From: Tritrichomonas musculus
Taxonomy: Eukaryota; Parabasalia; Tritrichomonadida; Tritrichomonadidae
Reading direction: 5' to 3'
Length of the DNA: 22,239 nucleotides
Assembly: GCA_039105265.1 (NCBI GenBank)
Contig: JAPFFF010000463.1
Location: 1 to 22,239, forward strand
The notes under the pieces were generated by a model. It was not told where the DNA came from. It ran no database searches and saw only the letters and a list, made by a program, of their open reading frames with translations. Below, in pieces: positions 9,241-18,310 of this stretch (position 1 is its first letter; each line of letters starts with the position of its first letter). The position numbers were made by a program, and so were the translations under genes.

Positions 9241-10147
9241 AGTAAATATAAACTAAAATTTTTGAACTTCACAAAAAGTCATAAGTAATAAAATTTTCTT
9301 TGAAATTTTCACAACTTTCTCAAAAGTCAGAACATAGATAATTGAATGTTAATTTTTTATTATTTCATTCAATTGTTTCTATCTTAAAAAATAAATCATA
9401 ATAAAAAATGCTTTTGTTCTACAAATATGCATGACAAATTTGTATATATATTAATTCAATGATAAAGTATTTTGAAAATGCTGCATTAAGTTATTTTAAT
9501 TAAAATTATTAAGAGGATATTTGAATTCATATAACTTTTCAATAATTTCAAAGCCTATGAGAATATATTTTCAATAAAGTTTTGTATAAAAAAAAATAAA
9601 TCTAATTCAAAACTTTATATTTATATTATTTCATTTTTAACCATATTTCCATTAACATATTATCGATAATTTTTTTTTTTACTTTTTAATACTTTTTTTA
9701 AAAGGATTGTCTCAAATTTTTATTTTTTTAATAATCTTGCTTGATATGTACTATTTTCAAATTCAAATTAAATAAAAAATAAGGAATATAAAAAAATTCT
9801 TACAATTTTAGAGAGGAATAATCGAAGATAATCCAATTTTATGAATTTTTTCTAAAAAGAAAATATTTGATAAATCTATAAAAAAGCATGAATAGATATT
9901 CACGCTTTTTAATATTTCAGGATTTATCAAAAAGTTTCTCATTGACCGTGTATAAACTGAAAAAGTTCTAAAAACTATTTTCAGATAAACTTTTTCTAAT
10001 TACTCAGCCAATTAAAAATAGAAATTAAAATCATCTAAATAAAAAAAAAAAAGTAAAATGTTAAAAAAAAATTTTTTTGCCTGAAATAAAAAATTGATTT
10101 TAAAAACATCTTATATTTATGACCATATTACTAGATATCAAATAATT
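9241..10147. other. Non-coding interior of the TTAA element
   Basis: A+T-rich with no gene. One notable hairpin: AAAAAGCATGAAT (9881-9893) pairs at 12 of 13 positions with ATTCACGCTTTTT (9898-9910), and an outer GATAAATC/GATTTATC pair (9869 and 9922) extends it. Confidence 0.5.
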
Positions 10148-11110
10148 TAGAACATAGGAAACTCTCGAGATATGTCGATATGCTTCGAAATTAATAATAT
10201 ATACTCACCATAGACAGTTATTGATGATTTCAGATTTTAAGCGAAATCGCGGCGGAGAGTCTTTCAAAAAGTTGTGATTTTCATAACGAGTCTCCAGACG
10301 TAAATGTAAAAATGTTTCAAAATTTATGGTATTATAAGAATATATATTGCAAGCATCTTAATATATATCAATTGTTATATTTTTATTAGCTTCGCTTTGC
10401 ATCGAGTTATTTATAAAATATATTTCAAAAATTTGATTTCTGTATTTTTGCATTAAATGTCAGAAAAAAAAATAGGTGTACCTACATAATCAGTATAACA
10501 ATAATTGCATTACTGTATTGTATATGATTATAAAATTATAGGATTGTATGTTTATTGTATATAGAGTAATAACCAAAAACTCCTATCCGTGAAGAATGAG
10601 ATTTTTTATATTAAGATAAAAATACAAAAAAACTCGTTACTAACAATATCGGCCAAAATTCAATATTTTTACCCAAAAATTGGTTATTTTTCTTATTATG
10701 ATGTTAAAAACACGATTAAGCAAAAAAATTGCGCATTATAAGTATATATCCCGAGATAAAGCGATTTACACTATTTTTAGCCGATTTTACGATTTTTTTT
10801 GGAAAAAACGATTCCAGAACAGAGCCAACGAATGACCGGTATATTACATTTATCTTAAATAGTAGTATATATTGCATTATATATTATATTAAATTTTTAG
10901 AAAAATCGTCCGCCAAATTTTCGAGAAAAATCAATTACAAAATTATACTACATTTGAATAGAAATTCCTCTCAATTTTGGCAACTTTCTTTAATCATATC
11001 TCAGTATATACGCAAAATTGGGAAAATGTTTTCTATTAAAATATTCTTATAATATGATATACTTTATTATATATTAATTTCAAAAGATTATGAGAGTTTC
11101 CTATGTTCTA
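10148..11110 (+). repeat. 963-bp repeat, left copy, with 19-bp terminal inverted repeats
   Basis: Terminal repeats are at 10148-10166 and 11092-11110. A subterminal inverted 14-mer TATTATAAGAATAT occurs near 10330 and, inverted, near 11041-11054. The only longer frame inside (107 codons from 10729) starts at TTG and encodes no known motif, so the repeat is probably non-coding. It is flanked by TAATT on both sides. Identity to 13247-14209 appears complete, with no length difference (offset exactly 3,099 bp). Confidence 0.85.
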
Positions 11111-11177
11111 TAATTTTTCGTGGTCATGCTTTTTTTTCCTTTCAAATTTAAAAACCTCTGAAATTTTCAATATAGAA

Positions 11178-11182
11178 TCATT
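11178..11182 (+). promoter_or_regulatory. Initiator-like (Inr) motif for the 658-aa transposase
   Basis: TCATT followed by a T-run lies 11 nt before the ATG at 11191 (counting from the A). This is the sequence and spacing of a Trichomonas initiator, and it lies outside the 963-bp repeat, so the gene seems to carry its own start site. Confidence 0.55.
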
Positions 11183-11190
11183 TTTTTTTA

Positions 11191-13167
11191 ATGGCGCCTA
11201 AGCGAAATCCATCATGGTTTACTCCCGAAACAGGAGCAAAAGCAAGATCTCAGCAAACTTACGAAAAGCTCTTAGAAGACAATCAAAGATTACAAGGTGA
11301 AAATGAAAGGTTAATTTTGGAGAATACAAGGCTAAAAAGACAAATAGCAGACTTACAGAAAATTAAATTGAATATACCAGAAGACAAACAAAAAACGATT
11401 AATATTAGTCCAATAGTATTAAGATTCATCGGCGCTACATGGGATAATATAACAAAATTTCCTCAAGGAAGACGTTATGATGGACTTCACGAATTCTTTG
11501 CACTGTTAAGCATGATGAGTCCACATTACTTCAATATTTTAAATACCAATTTATTGTTTCCAACATATAAAACTGCTTCAACATATAGAAAGCAAGCTCT
11601 CGCTAATTTAGGAATACATGACGACATTTTTAATGGCGATATACAAAATATTTTGAATATCATGTCAAGGTTTTTACCAAATAATTTTACTGGAAAAGGA
11701 GTTATCATGGTTGATGCTGCATATGTTACACCGTATGTCAAAGTAAACAAAAATGGTAGGATTGATGGCGTGCTAAATCTCAAAGAGATCGATCCAGAAT
11801 TAGCAGAAACATTTATTAATGATGACAACGAATTTTTAGAATTTATTAAATTAAATTATAACTCAGTGATACAAGCAGAATTCGGTATGACATTTGCACC
11901 ATTAAATCCAGAATTTAAACAGTTTCCAATTGCATGTATTCCGTCGACGTCAGGTAAGGCAACACAAGAGTTACGCGAAAAAATTGAATCGATCATATCA
12001 CTCATGCCAAAAAACATAAGTATTATCGGATTAGGCACTGATGGTGACAACACTTATAGCATATATGCAAATATATTCATCGACAAAATTATTGGTAACT
12101 TCGAAAGATTCCTAAGTCTTGGTGCTGTTGGTATAATTAAAATATTTGCAGTATTAATTCATTTTTCAGATCCATTGCACCTGACAAAAAGAGATCGTTA
12201 CAGAAAATCCTCTCTTGAAGAATTCCTAGTTTCTCCATATGATTCTTATGAAACACGGTCTGCAGAAGATTTAAAAACTATTGGAATTGCTCCTTACTTA
12301 TTGGATAACAACAAAGGACGTAAAATGGAAGATGACCTCCCAAAAAAATTGTTTACTTTACAAACAATTCAAAAAATAATTGATGACGAAGACTTTTATT
12401 TACTTTTATCAATGCTTCCTTCTACACTCTTACTAGAGGCACTATTCAGGAATTCACTAAGTCGGCAAGAGACTATTGACTATCTTTTACTTGGTGCAAG
12501 TATTGTATTGATTTATTATCTTATGCAACAATATGTCATTGAACACAACTTAAAGATCTATCGTGTGCAGCCCAATACATATAAGAAAATGAGATGTTTC
12601 ACAGATAATTGGTGTAAACAATACATATTTACTGCAATTGGAATTGCATCTCAAATAATCACTGAAGAAGCTATTGATACAGGTGCATGCAGTTCACACT
12701 ACCAAGAACACAATTTTGCAAATGTTCGGAGGCATAATAAAAAAGATGACAGCCACGTGAATTTCCAGAAATCAATGAAATACATTCTATTGGAGCACGA
12801 ATTGTACAAGAACATGCCTATTGAAGAAAAAGTTCCAGAATCACGAAGTGACAGTGGGAAGAAAATTTTTGACAACACTCCAGTTGAAGAACGTCCAATA
12901 ATTTACTATCTTCGGCAAGCATTGTACCTTTGGAAGAATGTTCAAATTGTAAGAAAAATGCCATTATTGAAGTTAATCGATCCAAAGCCAAGAAAAATGC
13001 CATTTCAAGAGTTAAGTGGGATTTTGGGGAATTTTTATGAAAAAAATCGACGTTCAATTTCTACCAAATCAACGGGCATGATAAAAACAGCTGGCTTGAA
13101 CAACATGATATTTTGGAATGCTGATGAGCAGTTGAATAACTTGGTTAATGATGATGATTCTGAATAA
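11191..13167 (+). CDS. DDE-type transposase, P-element/THAP9-like motif order, with N-terminal coiled coil
   Basis: An intact ATG frame of 658 aa. Residues 20-58 form a leucine-zipper-like coiled coil (heptad L/N pattern in YEKLLEDNQRLQGENERLIL). A basic N-terminus precedes it; no THAP or zinc-finger cysteines are seen. Candidate catalytic blocks are VIMVDAAYV (D175), LGTDGDN (D284/D286), FSDPLHLTKRDRYR (D327) and SSHYQEHNFANVRR (E506) in a helical C-terminal part. TDG followed by D-P-x-H-L-x-K recalls P-element/THAP9 transposases, but assignment to that superfamily is by motif order only. The tail is acidic (DDDSE). The stop codon overlaps TAAAA, a trichomonad-style polyadenylation signal. 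The gene sits alone between two identical 963-bp repeats whose 19-bp ends are its likely substrate. The cysteine-free DNA-binding end is unusual. Confidence 0.75.
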   Translation: MAPKRNPSWFTPETGAKARSQQTYEKLLEDNQRLQGENERLILENTRLKRQIADLQKIKLNIPEDKQKTINISPIVLRFIGATWDNITKFPQGRRYDGLHEFFALLSMMSPHYFNILNTNLLFPTYKTASTYRKQALANLGIHDDIFNGDIQNILNIMSRFLPNNFTGKGVIMVDAAYVTPYVKVNKNGRIDGVLNLKEIDPELAETFINDDNEFLEFIKLNYNSVIQAEFGMTFAPLNPEFKQFPIACIPSTSGKATQELREKIESIISLMPKNISIIGLGTDGDNTYSIYANIFIDKIIGNFERFLSLGAVGIIKIFAVLIHFSDPLHLTKRDRYRKSSLEEFLVSPYDSYETRSAEDLKTIGIAPYLLDNNKGRKMEDDLPKKLFTLQTIQKIIDDEDFYLLLSMLPSTLLLEALFRNSLSRQETIDYLLLGASIVLIYYLMQQYVIEHNLKIYRVQPNTYKKMRCFTDNWCKQYIFTAIGIASQIITEEAIDTGACSSHYQEHNFANVRRHNKKDDSHVNFQKSMKYILLEHELYKNMPIEEKVPESRSDSGKKIFDNTPVEERPIIYYLRQALYLWKNVQIVRKMPLLKLIDPKPRKMPFQELSGILGNFYEKNRRSISTKSTGMIKTAGLNNMIFWNADEQLNNLVNDDDSE

Positions 13168-13246
13168 AAGATAATTTTTTCATTTCACTTTTTATATATA
13201 GAAATATTTGAATATTTTATGATATGTCAAAAATTTTAAAAAAATA

Positions 13247-14209
13247 TAGAACATAGGAAACTCTCGAGATATGTCGATATGCTTCGAAATTAATAATATA
13301 TACTCACCATAGACAGTTATTGATGATTTCAGATTTTAAGCGAAATCGCGGCGGAGAGTCTTTCAAAAAGTTGTGATTTTCATAACGAGTCTCCAGACGT
13401 AAATGTAAAAATGTTTCAAAATTTATGGTATTATAAGAATATATATTGCAAGCATCTTAATATATATCAATTGTTATATTTTTATTAGCTTCGCTTTGCA
13501 TCGAGTTATTTATAAAATATATTTCAAAAATTTGATTTCTGTATTTTTGCATTAAATGTCAGAAAAAAAAATAGGTGTACCTACATAATCAGTATAACAA
13601 TAATTGCATTACTGTATTGTATATGATTATAAAATTATAGGATTGTATGTTTATTGTATATAGAGTAATAACCAAAAACTCCTATCCGTGAAGAATGAGA
13701 TTTTTTATATTAAGATAAAAATACAAAAAAACTCGTTACTAACAATATCGGCCAAAATTCAATATTTTTACCCAAAAATTGGTTATTTTTCTTATTATGA
13801 TGTTAAAAACACGATTAAGCAAAAAAATTGCGCATTATAAGTATATATCCCGAGATAAAGCGATTTACACTATTTTTAGCCGATTTTACGATTTTTTTTG
13901 GAAAAAACGATTCCAGAACAGAGCCAACGAATGACCGGTATATTACATTTATCTTAAATAGTAGTATATATTGCATTATATATTATATTAAATTTTTAGA
14001 AAAATCGTCCGCCAAATTTTCGAGAAAAATCAATTACAAAATTATACTACATTTGAATAGAAATTCCTCTCAATTTTGGCAACTTTCTTTAATCATATCT
14101 CAGTATATACGCAAAATTGGGAAAATGTTTTCTATTAAAATATTCTTATAATATGATATACTTTATTATATATTAATTTCAAAAGATTATGAGAGTTTCC
14201 TATGTTCTA
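13247..14209 (+). repeat. 963-bp repeat, right copy, with 19-bp terminal inverted repeats
   Basis: Same orientation and sequence as 10148-11110. Inverted ends are at 13247-13265 and 14191-14209. Its own flanks (AAATA on the left, AATTT on the right) do not match each other, unlike the left copy. The complete identity suggests recent origin, gene conversion, or a mechanism that produces both copies in one event. Confidence 0.85.
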
Positions 14210-15053
14210 AATTTTACAATTATCCATTATTTTTATAAAAACTGATTTCATTCCAAAACGCTTTTTTTTCGTTTTCAAGGCAATATATTGATTTCAAAAT
14301 CAAATTAGGGTATTTGTTATGCAGTATTAAATACGATAAAAACATTTTATTACGAAATGCTGCAATTTTCATTATCCAAATTTTTCAATTGTTTGCTTTT
14401 CAACTATTGTATCAAGCATTTTTAATCAATACATTTGGTATCGATTATATATACACTTTAATGATTTCTAACAATTCTCCTTCTACAAGAGCCGACTTGA
14501 AAAATAAAAATTTTCATGTTGTAAAATCAAAATTATTTTATCCCTACCAAAAAAATGTATTTTTTAGTGTTGACATCAAATATGGATGTAAAATATTCAT
14601 ATTAAAAAAATATTTCATCCAAATTCCATGAGGACTAGCAGATCAAGAATTGGTGTTTTCAAAATTATAAAAAAATTCATTATTTCTCATCATCTACGTA
14701 GCATTGTTTAACAATAATTGACAAATATTTATAGATGCATGGCATATATATATAATATCATAATTTTATTAATAAAAAACCATTCAAGTAATAATTGCAT
14801 AATCCTAATTTTTGTTATTTTATTTTTTTCCTTTTTTATTCATTTTTCTGAGAAAAATACAAAATTTAGAATATTTTACGTTCATCTGTGTTGATTAGAA
14901 GTTGAAAATTTGATTTGATAGCTCTGTGGAGCTCCTTTTTTTCTGTACATTTGAATGCCCCTCAGAAAAGATTGAATTTGCATAGAAATAAATTCAATGA
15001 TCATACAATTCATTCAAGCAGCACATAGAATAAATTAAAAGATTTCAAAAAAA
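14210..15053. other. Non-coding right interior of the TTAA element
   Basis: No ATG gene is present. A 105-codon frame from 14314 begins at TTG and shows no motif, and the opposite strand has many stops. The composition is ordinary A+T-rich. Confidence 0.5.
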
Positions 15054-15072
15054 AGAAAAGCCAACTTTACCC
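15054..15072 (-). repeat. Right terminal inverted repeat of the TTAA element
   Basis: A perfect inverse of 6159-6177, followed at once by TTAA (15073-15076). Confidence 0.7.
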
Positions 15073-15146
15073 TTAATAGTATTTATATTTTTATGAATAT
15101 ATATAGCCGAGTAATTAAATAACTTCATTGAATTTATTGAATGTTG
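15073..15146 (+). repeat. Second unit of the split 74-bp tandem duplication
   Basis: The first 36 bases match 6081-6116 at 34 positions, and both start at TTAA. The remainder (TTCATTGAATTTATTGAAT region) aligns loosely with 6117-6154. It marks the probable empty-site sequence. Confidence 0.55.
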
Positions 15147-15362
15147 ATTCGTAAATTGAATTATTATTTAATCAAATATCATTTAATCATTTTATTTAAT
15201 AATTCATAAGAAATAACTTTTTAAAAGATTTATTAAAATCGCCAAAAGACCAGAAAGAATCACCAAGACCAGGTCTTTTTTTTACATTTGGGTATATTTT
15301 ACAAGCTTAATCTTTTATGGCAAAATAATTTAAAATAGGAATAATTTTAGTAAATATAAAAA

Positions 15363-16482
15363 GGGCAGCGACCAATGTCCCTACTTTAACGGTCACTGTT
15401 AACGGTCATATTGGTAGGGACAAATGGAGCAGCGACAAATGTCCCTACTTTAACGGTCATTTTTAACGGTTATAGTATATATTTACCTGTAAAAACAACG
15501 AGAGATGTGAATTTTATGATAAATTACGCATAAAATGTTTTAACAAAGCTAGGTTACAAAAATGTTTATAAGACGAATTCAAAAAAACTGAAAATTCAGA
15601 TAAAAATTAGAATATGATTTATCCAAAAAAAAAACTTAATAAATTAGTCGAAATGTTAACGTTAACATTATACAAAAGATGTTTATTTAAATTAAAACAA
15701 AATATTCTTCTATATTAGGAAATAATATTATTAGTAATTTCTTTATCTGCATTTATAAAAATATTTTTAAGTTAAATAGCATGTGAAGTTCTTATAAATA
15801 GTTTTGTTTGATGTTTTCATGGTCAAAAAAGTTGAATGCATCTATTTCAAATTTTCTTGAAAAAAGTGTGAATAGGTGGTCATGGATTTTTTAATAAAAA
15901 TATTTTTTTTTTCCATCAATGCTAAAACAAAGTAATTTCTTTTTATCAAATGATTTTTTAATTATATAATTACATATTTATCTAATATATGTAAGGAAAT
16001 GCTTTAAAATTTGAAAATTACTTCGATCTTTACTAAAAAGTAATCGAATATTATAATATATTCAGTTTGAATTTTATTAGAAGAATCTATTATATTATGC
16101 AAAGAACTAATTCTACTTTTGTCTTTTTAAGTTTTTGATCATATTTTTTAGGTTTATCAAATATTTTGGCCTTTGAAAATTACGATTTTTTAACCAAATT
16201 ATAATTTTTTATTGTAAAAAGCACTAAAAATAAAGATTTATTCATTTTAATACTATTTTAAATAAAATATATTAAATAAATAATTCACATTTTCTTATGC
16301 AATGAGTAAGGATATTTGTAACCTCATTTATAAAAATAAAAAAAGATTTTCTATATGTTTGACCGTTATTAATGACCGTTAAAGTAGGGACAAATGGAGC
16401 AGCGACAAATGTCCCTACTTCACCTCACAAATTTAATAGCCGTTAAAAATGACCGTTAAAGTAGGGACATTTGTAATTTCCC
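15363..16482. mobile_element. 1.12-kb Mutator-like MITE with 9-bp target duplication
   Basis: The ends are compound inverted repeats: about 15363-15473 against 16362-16482, each holding the core ATGTCCCTACTTTAACGGTC two or more times in both orientations. The outer edges both begin GGG (left GGGCAGCGACCAATGTCCC, right, inverted, GGGAAATTACAAATGTCCC). ATATAAAAA lies directly outside both ends (15354-15362 and 16483-16491), a perfect 9-bp target duplication, as Mutator transposases produce. The 0.9-kb centre is non-coding and contains an 18-bp perfect palindrome at 15652-15669. No transposase is present, so the element depends on one elsewhere. Confidence 0.85.
15652..15669. other. 18-bp perfect palindrome
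   Basis: AATGTTAACGTTAACATT reads the same on both strands. It lies in the non-coding centre of the MITE. Function unknown. Confidence 0.5.
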
Positions 16483-16530
16483 ATATAAAAAATATTTTTA
16501 TAAATTAATTAATATATACTGATATTATAG

Positions 16531-16577
16531 GTCACTTTTTTTGTTTAAAAATTTTGGTTCAAAGGTCAAAAAAAGTG
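16531..16577. other. Inverted repeat and poly-T tract behind the glycosyltransferase gene
   Basis: AGGTCACTTTTTTTG pairs with CAAAAAAAGTGACATT across a short spacer (about 16531-16577). A homopolymer T-run follows at about 16619-16652. Both are downstream of the minus-strand gene ending at 16781, but distance argues against a role in its 3' end. Confidence 0.4.
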
Positions 16578-16616
16578 ACATTTGGACTTAGCAAGATGCT
16601 ATAATTGATATAAAAT

Positions 16617-16657
<41 letters not shown>

Positions 16658-16780
16658 GATTATAGGCTCGAAAAATACATTTAAACTACACTCTTGAATT
16701 GGACCTATCAAATTTGAATTATCCATTCAAATTTTAAATAGATTATTTTTTTTCTTTTGAAAAGACAAATTTTTTTTTAT

Positions 16781-17743
16781 TCAATTAAATTTACAAACAT
16801 GAGTAGTATGGTAAACATTATAATATCCATAATGATGGTTAGGATCATGAATTAATTTCTGAAAAACTTCCCAAGCTTTCAGTCCACGTTCAACACCCAT
16901 ATAGAGAGGATGGAAGATAAAGATGTCCTCCATTTTGTGCACGCCCTGCCTGCAGTGCGGCTCGTAAAAGTTTTTTGGACACTTTTTTATTCTGCGTGCA
17001 CTAAAGCCTCGAGTAACGAGCTCGCGAAATCCGTGTCCTACCATGTAAGGAACAGCGGCATCTGACGGTTTTTTACCAACGTAATTCAAAAAGTTTGTTA
17101 TGGCATAATCGTCCTGCATTCCGGCGGTTTCATTTATCCATCTTTTTGAGTGCTGTACAAACTCTGCGGCCATTCTTCTGGTCATGATGTAGCCTGATCC
17201 TCCTTGAAGATATGAAAAATTGTTTTCTGTGATGGTTTGGCAATTGCCCAACATTATTAGATTTAGATCTGTATCATATTTAGATCCTAGTATTGAAGCT
17301 AGTTCATTGATTCTATCAGGATCAACGATAACATCATCTGTTGGGTTGATAAAAAAATCATAGGTTGTGTTTTTAAGGAAGTATTCTGCTAATGTTAATC
17401 GTTTGACTTCTCTATCAAAATTTTGATCTTCCGCAAGGTTTGGAAATCCCCAATATTTTAATTGAACCCAATTATATTTGCTTTCAATTGGAGATTTCGT
17501 ACAATATACATAATTATGTCCATATTTTAATACTTTTTTAATCCAATAGTTATATGTTATGTTTCTTCTTTGAATGGATTCCTCACTGGTAATAATTCCA
17601 AAGAATAAGGTCGTATTCTTTTTGGAATTAAGTAAGGCATGTGGTTTTATAGAAAATTTCCGCACCAAATAAAAATTAATTAATAAAAAAAATAATAATA
17701 TAATGAATAGAATCAAAATATTATTCGGTCCCCTATTTTGCAT
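16781..17743 (-). CDS. GT31/Fringe-like glycosyltransferase, type II membrane protein
   Basis: 320 aa from an ATG. A short cytoplasmic N-terminus (MQNRGPNN) precedes a single hydrophobic anchor (about 8-27), giving the type II topology of Golgi glycosyltransferases. Core motifs follow the Fringe/C1GALT order: LFFGIITSEES (46-56), a DxD-like TDDVIVDPDRI (135-145), LQGGSGYIMTRRMA (179-192), MQDDYAITNFLNYVG (209-223, the PDD-like acidic motif) and FHPL (277-280). It probably transfers a sugar from a nucleotide donor to surface or secreted glycans; the specific sugar cannot be read. Several N-x-S/T sites are present. The stop is followed by ATAAAA, a likely polyadenylation signal. An initiator-like TCATA lies about 50 nt upstream. 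The frame is undamaged. Confidence 0.8.
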   Translation of the reverse strand: MQNRGPNNILILFIILLFFLLINFYLVRKFSIKPHALLNSKKNTTLFFGIITSEESIQRRNITYNYWIKKVLKYGHNYVYCTKSPIESKYNWVQLKYWGFPNLAEDQNFDREVKRLTLAEYFLKNTTYDFFINPTDDVIVDPDRINELASILGSKYDTDLNLIMLGNCQTITENNFSYLQGGSGYIMTRRMAAEFVQHSKRWINETAGMQDDYAITNFLNYVGKKPSDAAVPYMVGHGFRELVTRGFSARRIKKCPKNFYEPHCRQGVHKMEDIFIFHPLYMGVERGLKAWEVFQKLIHDPNHHYGYYNVYHTTHVCKFN

Positions 17744-17790
17744 AAAATCAAATACCTATAATTGTATTTTATATCACAGGCCAATTTGTA

Positions 17791-17795
17791 TATGA
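17791..17795 (-). promoter_or_regulatory. Initiator-like motif upstream of the glycosyltransferase
   Basis: TCATA on the minus strand fits the trichomonad initiator and would give a leader of about 50 nt, longer than usual, so support is weaker than for the two transposase genes. Confidence 0.3.
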
Positions 17796-18159
17796 TAAAT
17801 TGACCGAATTTCATCTTATATTCAAAATTCTATCATAATTGAAATAATTGAATGCACGATTGAAATAATTTGCTCATAAAAGAAGTGCGAGAACTAGGAA
17901 ATATGATAAAAAAGCTTGGTTTTAATATATTTGGATCTTTATATGATTTTATATGTTATATATTATTTTCATCAATAAATATTCTGCAGGAGCCAAAATA
18001 TTGGGTTTTAAAATATTCAATGAATATGATGTAAACTATTCAATCATATAAAATAAGTAAAAACATTTATATATTGATTTTAAAGAAAATTTTAATATAT
18101 TAAATTTATTTAAATTTATTATTTATTCTTTTTAATCCATTTCTTAACATTAATTTGCC

Positions 18160-18310
18160 TCATTTAATTTTTTTTTTCAGATATTCTGGATATTCGGCAT
18201 CATTTATATAATCTCCTTTGAAATGAGTGTCAATTGGATTATTATCTTTAATAAAAATATAAATGAATTTTCAATTTGTGATGAACTCTATTTTTCTTCT
18301 GTCATTTTGA
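18160..18310 (-). pseudogene. Possible coding remnant, unidentified
   Basis: A minus-strand frame gives KFIYIFIKDNNPIDTHFKG and then DYINDAEYPEYLKKKIK before a stop. Its polar, protein-like composition contrasts with the surrounding A+T noise, but one stop lies just upstream and no start or family is recognised. It is probably a scrap of a host gene or transposon. Confidence 0.3.

Larger units (their letters stand above)
10148..14209 (+). mobile_element. 4.06-kb composite transposon: 963-bp direct repeat, transposase gene, 963-bp direct repeat
   Basis: Two 963-bp copies (10148-11110 and 13247-14209), with no difference found reading side by side, flank a 2,136-bp centre holding one intact transposase gene. 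Each copy starts TAGAACATAGGAAACTCTC and ends in its perfect inverse, so each could be a mobile unit alone. The whole is built like a bacterial composite transposon rather than a usual eukaryotic DNA transposon. Target duplication is unclear: AATT flanks the outer ends on both sides (4 bp), while the left copy alone is flanked by TAATT on both sides (5 bp). The element lies inside the TTAA-bounded region, so it is the younger insertion. It is not an LTR element: no reverse transcriptase or capsid gene, and the ends are inverted repeats. Confidence 0.75.
6155..15076. mobile_element. 8.9-kb TTAA-flanked DNA transposon (Kolobok-like), with a nested element
   Basis: GGGTAAAGTTGGCTTTTCT at 6159-6177 is perfectly inverted at 15054-15072, and TTAA abuts both (6155-6158 and 15073-15076). 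A 19-bp perfect match plus TTAA placed symmetrically is very unlikely by chance in 22 kb. TTAA target sites are the rule for piggyBac and Kolobok. The intact transposase at 7744-9222 has a Kolobok/Mutator-like core and is the natural mobiliser. Removing the nested 4,062-bp element (10148-14209) leaves about 4.85 kb. The remaining interior is A+T-rich and non-coding. Perfect ends and an intact gene suggest recent activity. Confidence 0.65.

Noticed and set aside
10729-11052. 107-codon frame inside both 963-bp repeats (also 13828-14151)
   Set aside because: It starts at TTG, has no recognised motif and is A+T-driven in composition. Identity between the two copies only reflects identity of the repeats.
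10148-14209. Reading the two 963-bp direct repeats as LTRs of a retroelement
   Set aside because: The repeats end in 19-bp inverted repeats, and the gene between them is a DDE-type transposase. No reverse transcriptase, protease, capsid or primer-binding-site-like sequence is seen.
14314-14631. 105-codon plus-strand frame
   Set aside because: It has a TTG start, low-complexity hydrophobic and lysine composition and no motif. It lies in non-coding transposon interior.
6155-15076. Polinton/Maverick interpretation of the large inverted-repeat region
   Set aside because: The terminal repeats are only 19 bp, and no polymerase, packaging or capsid-type gene is present. Gene content is two DNA-transposon transposases.
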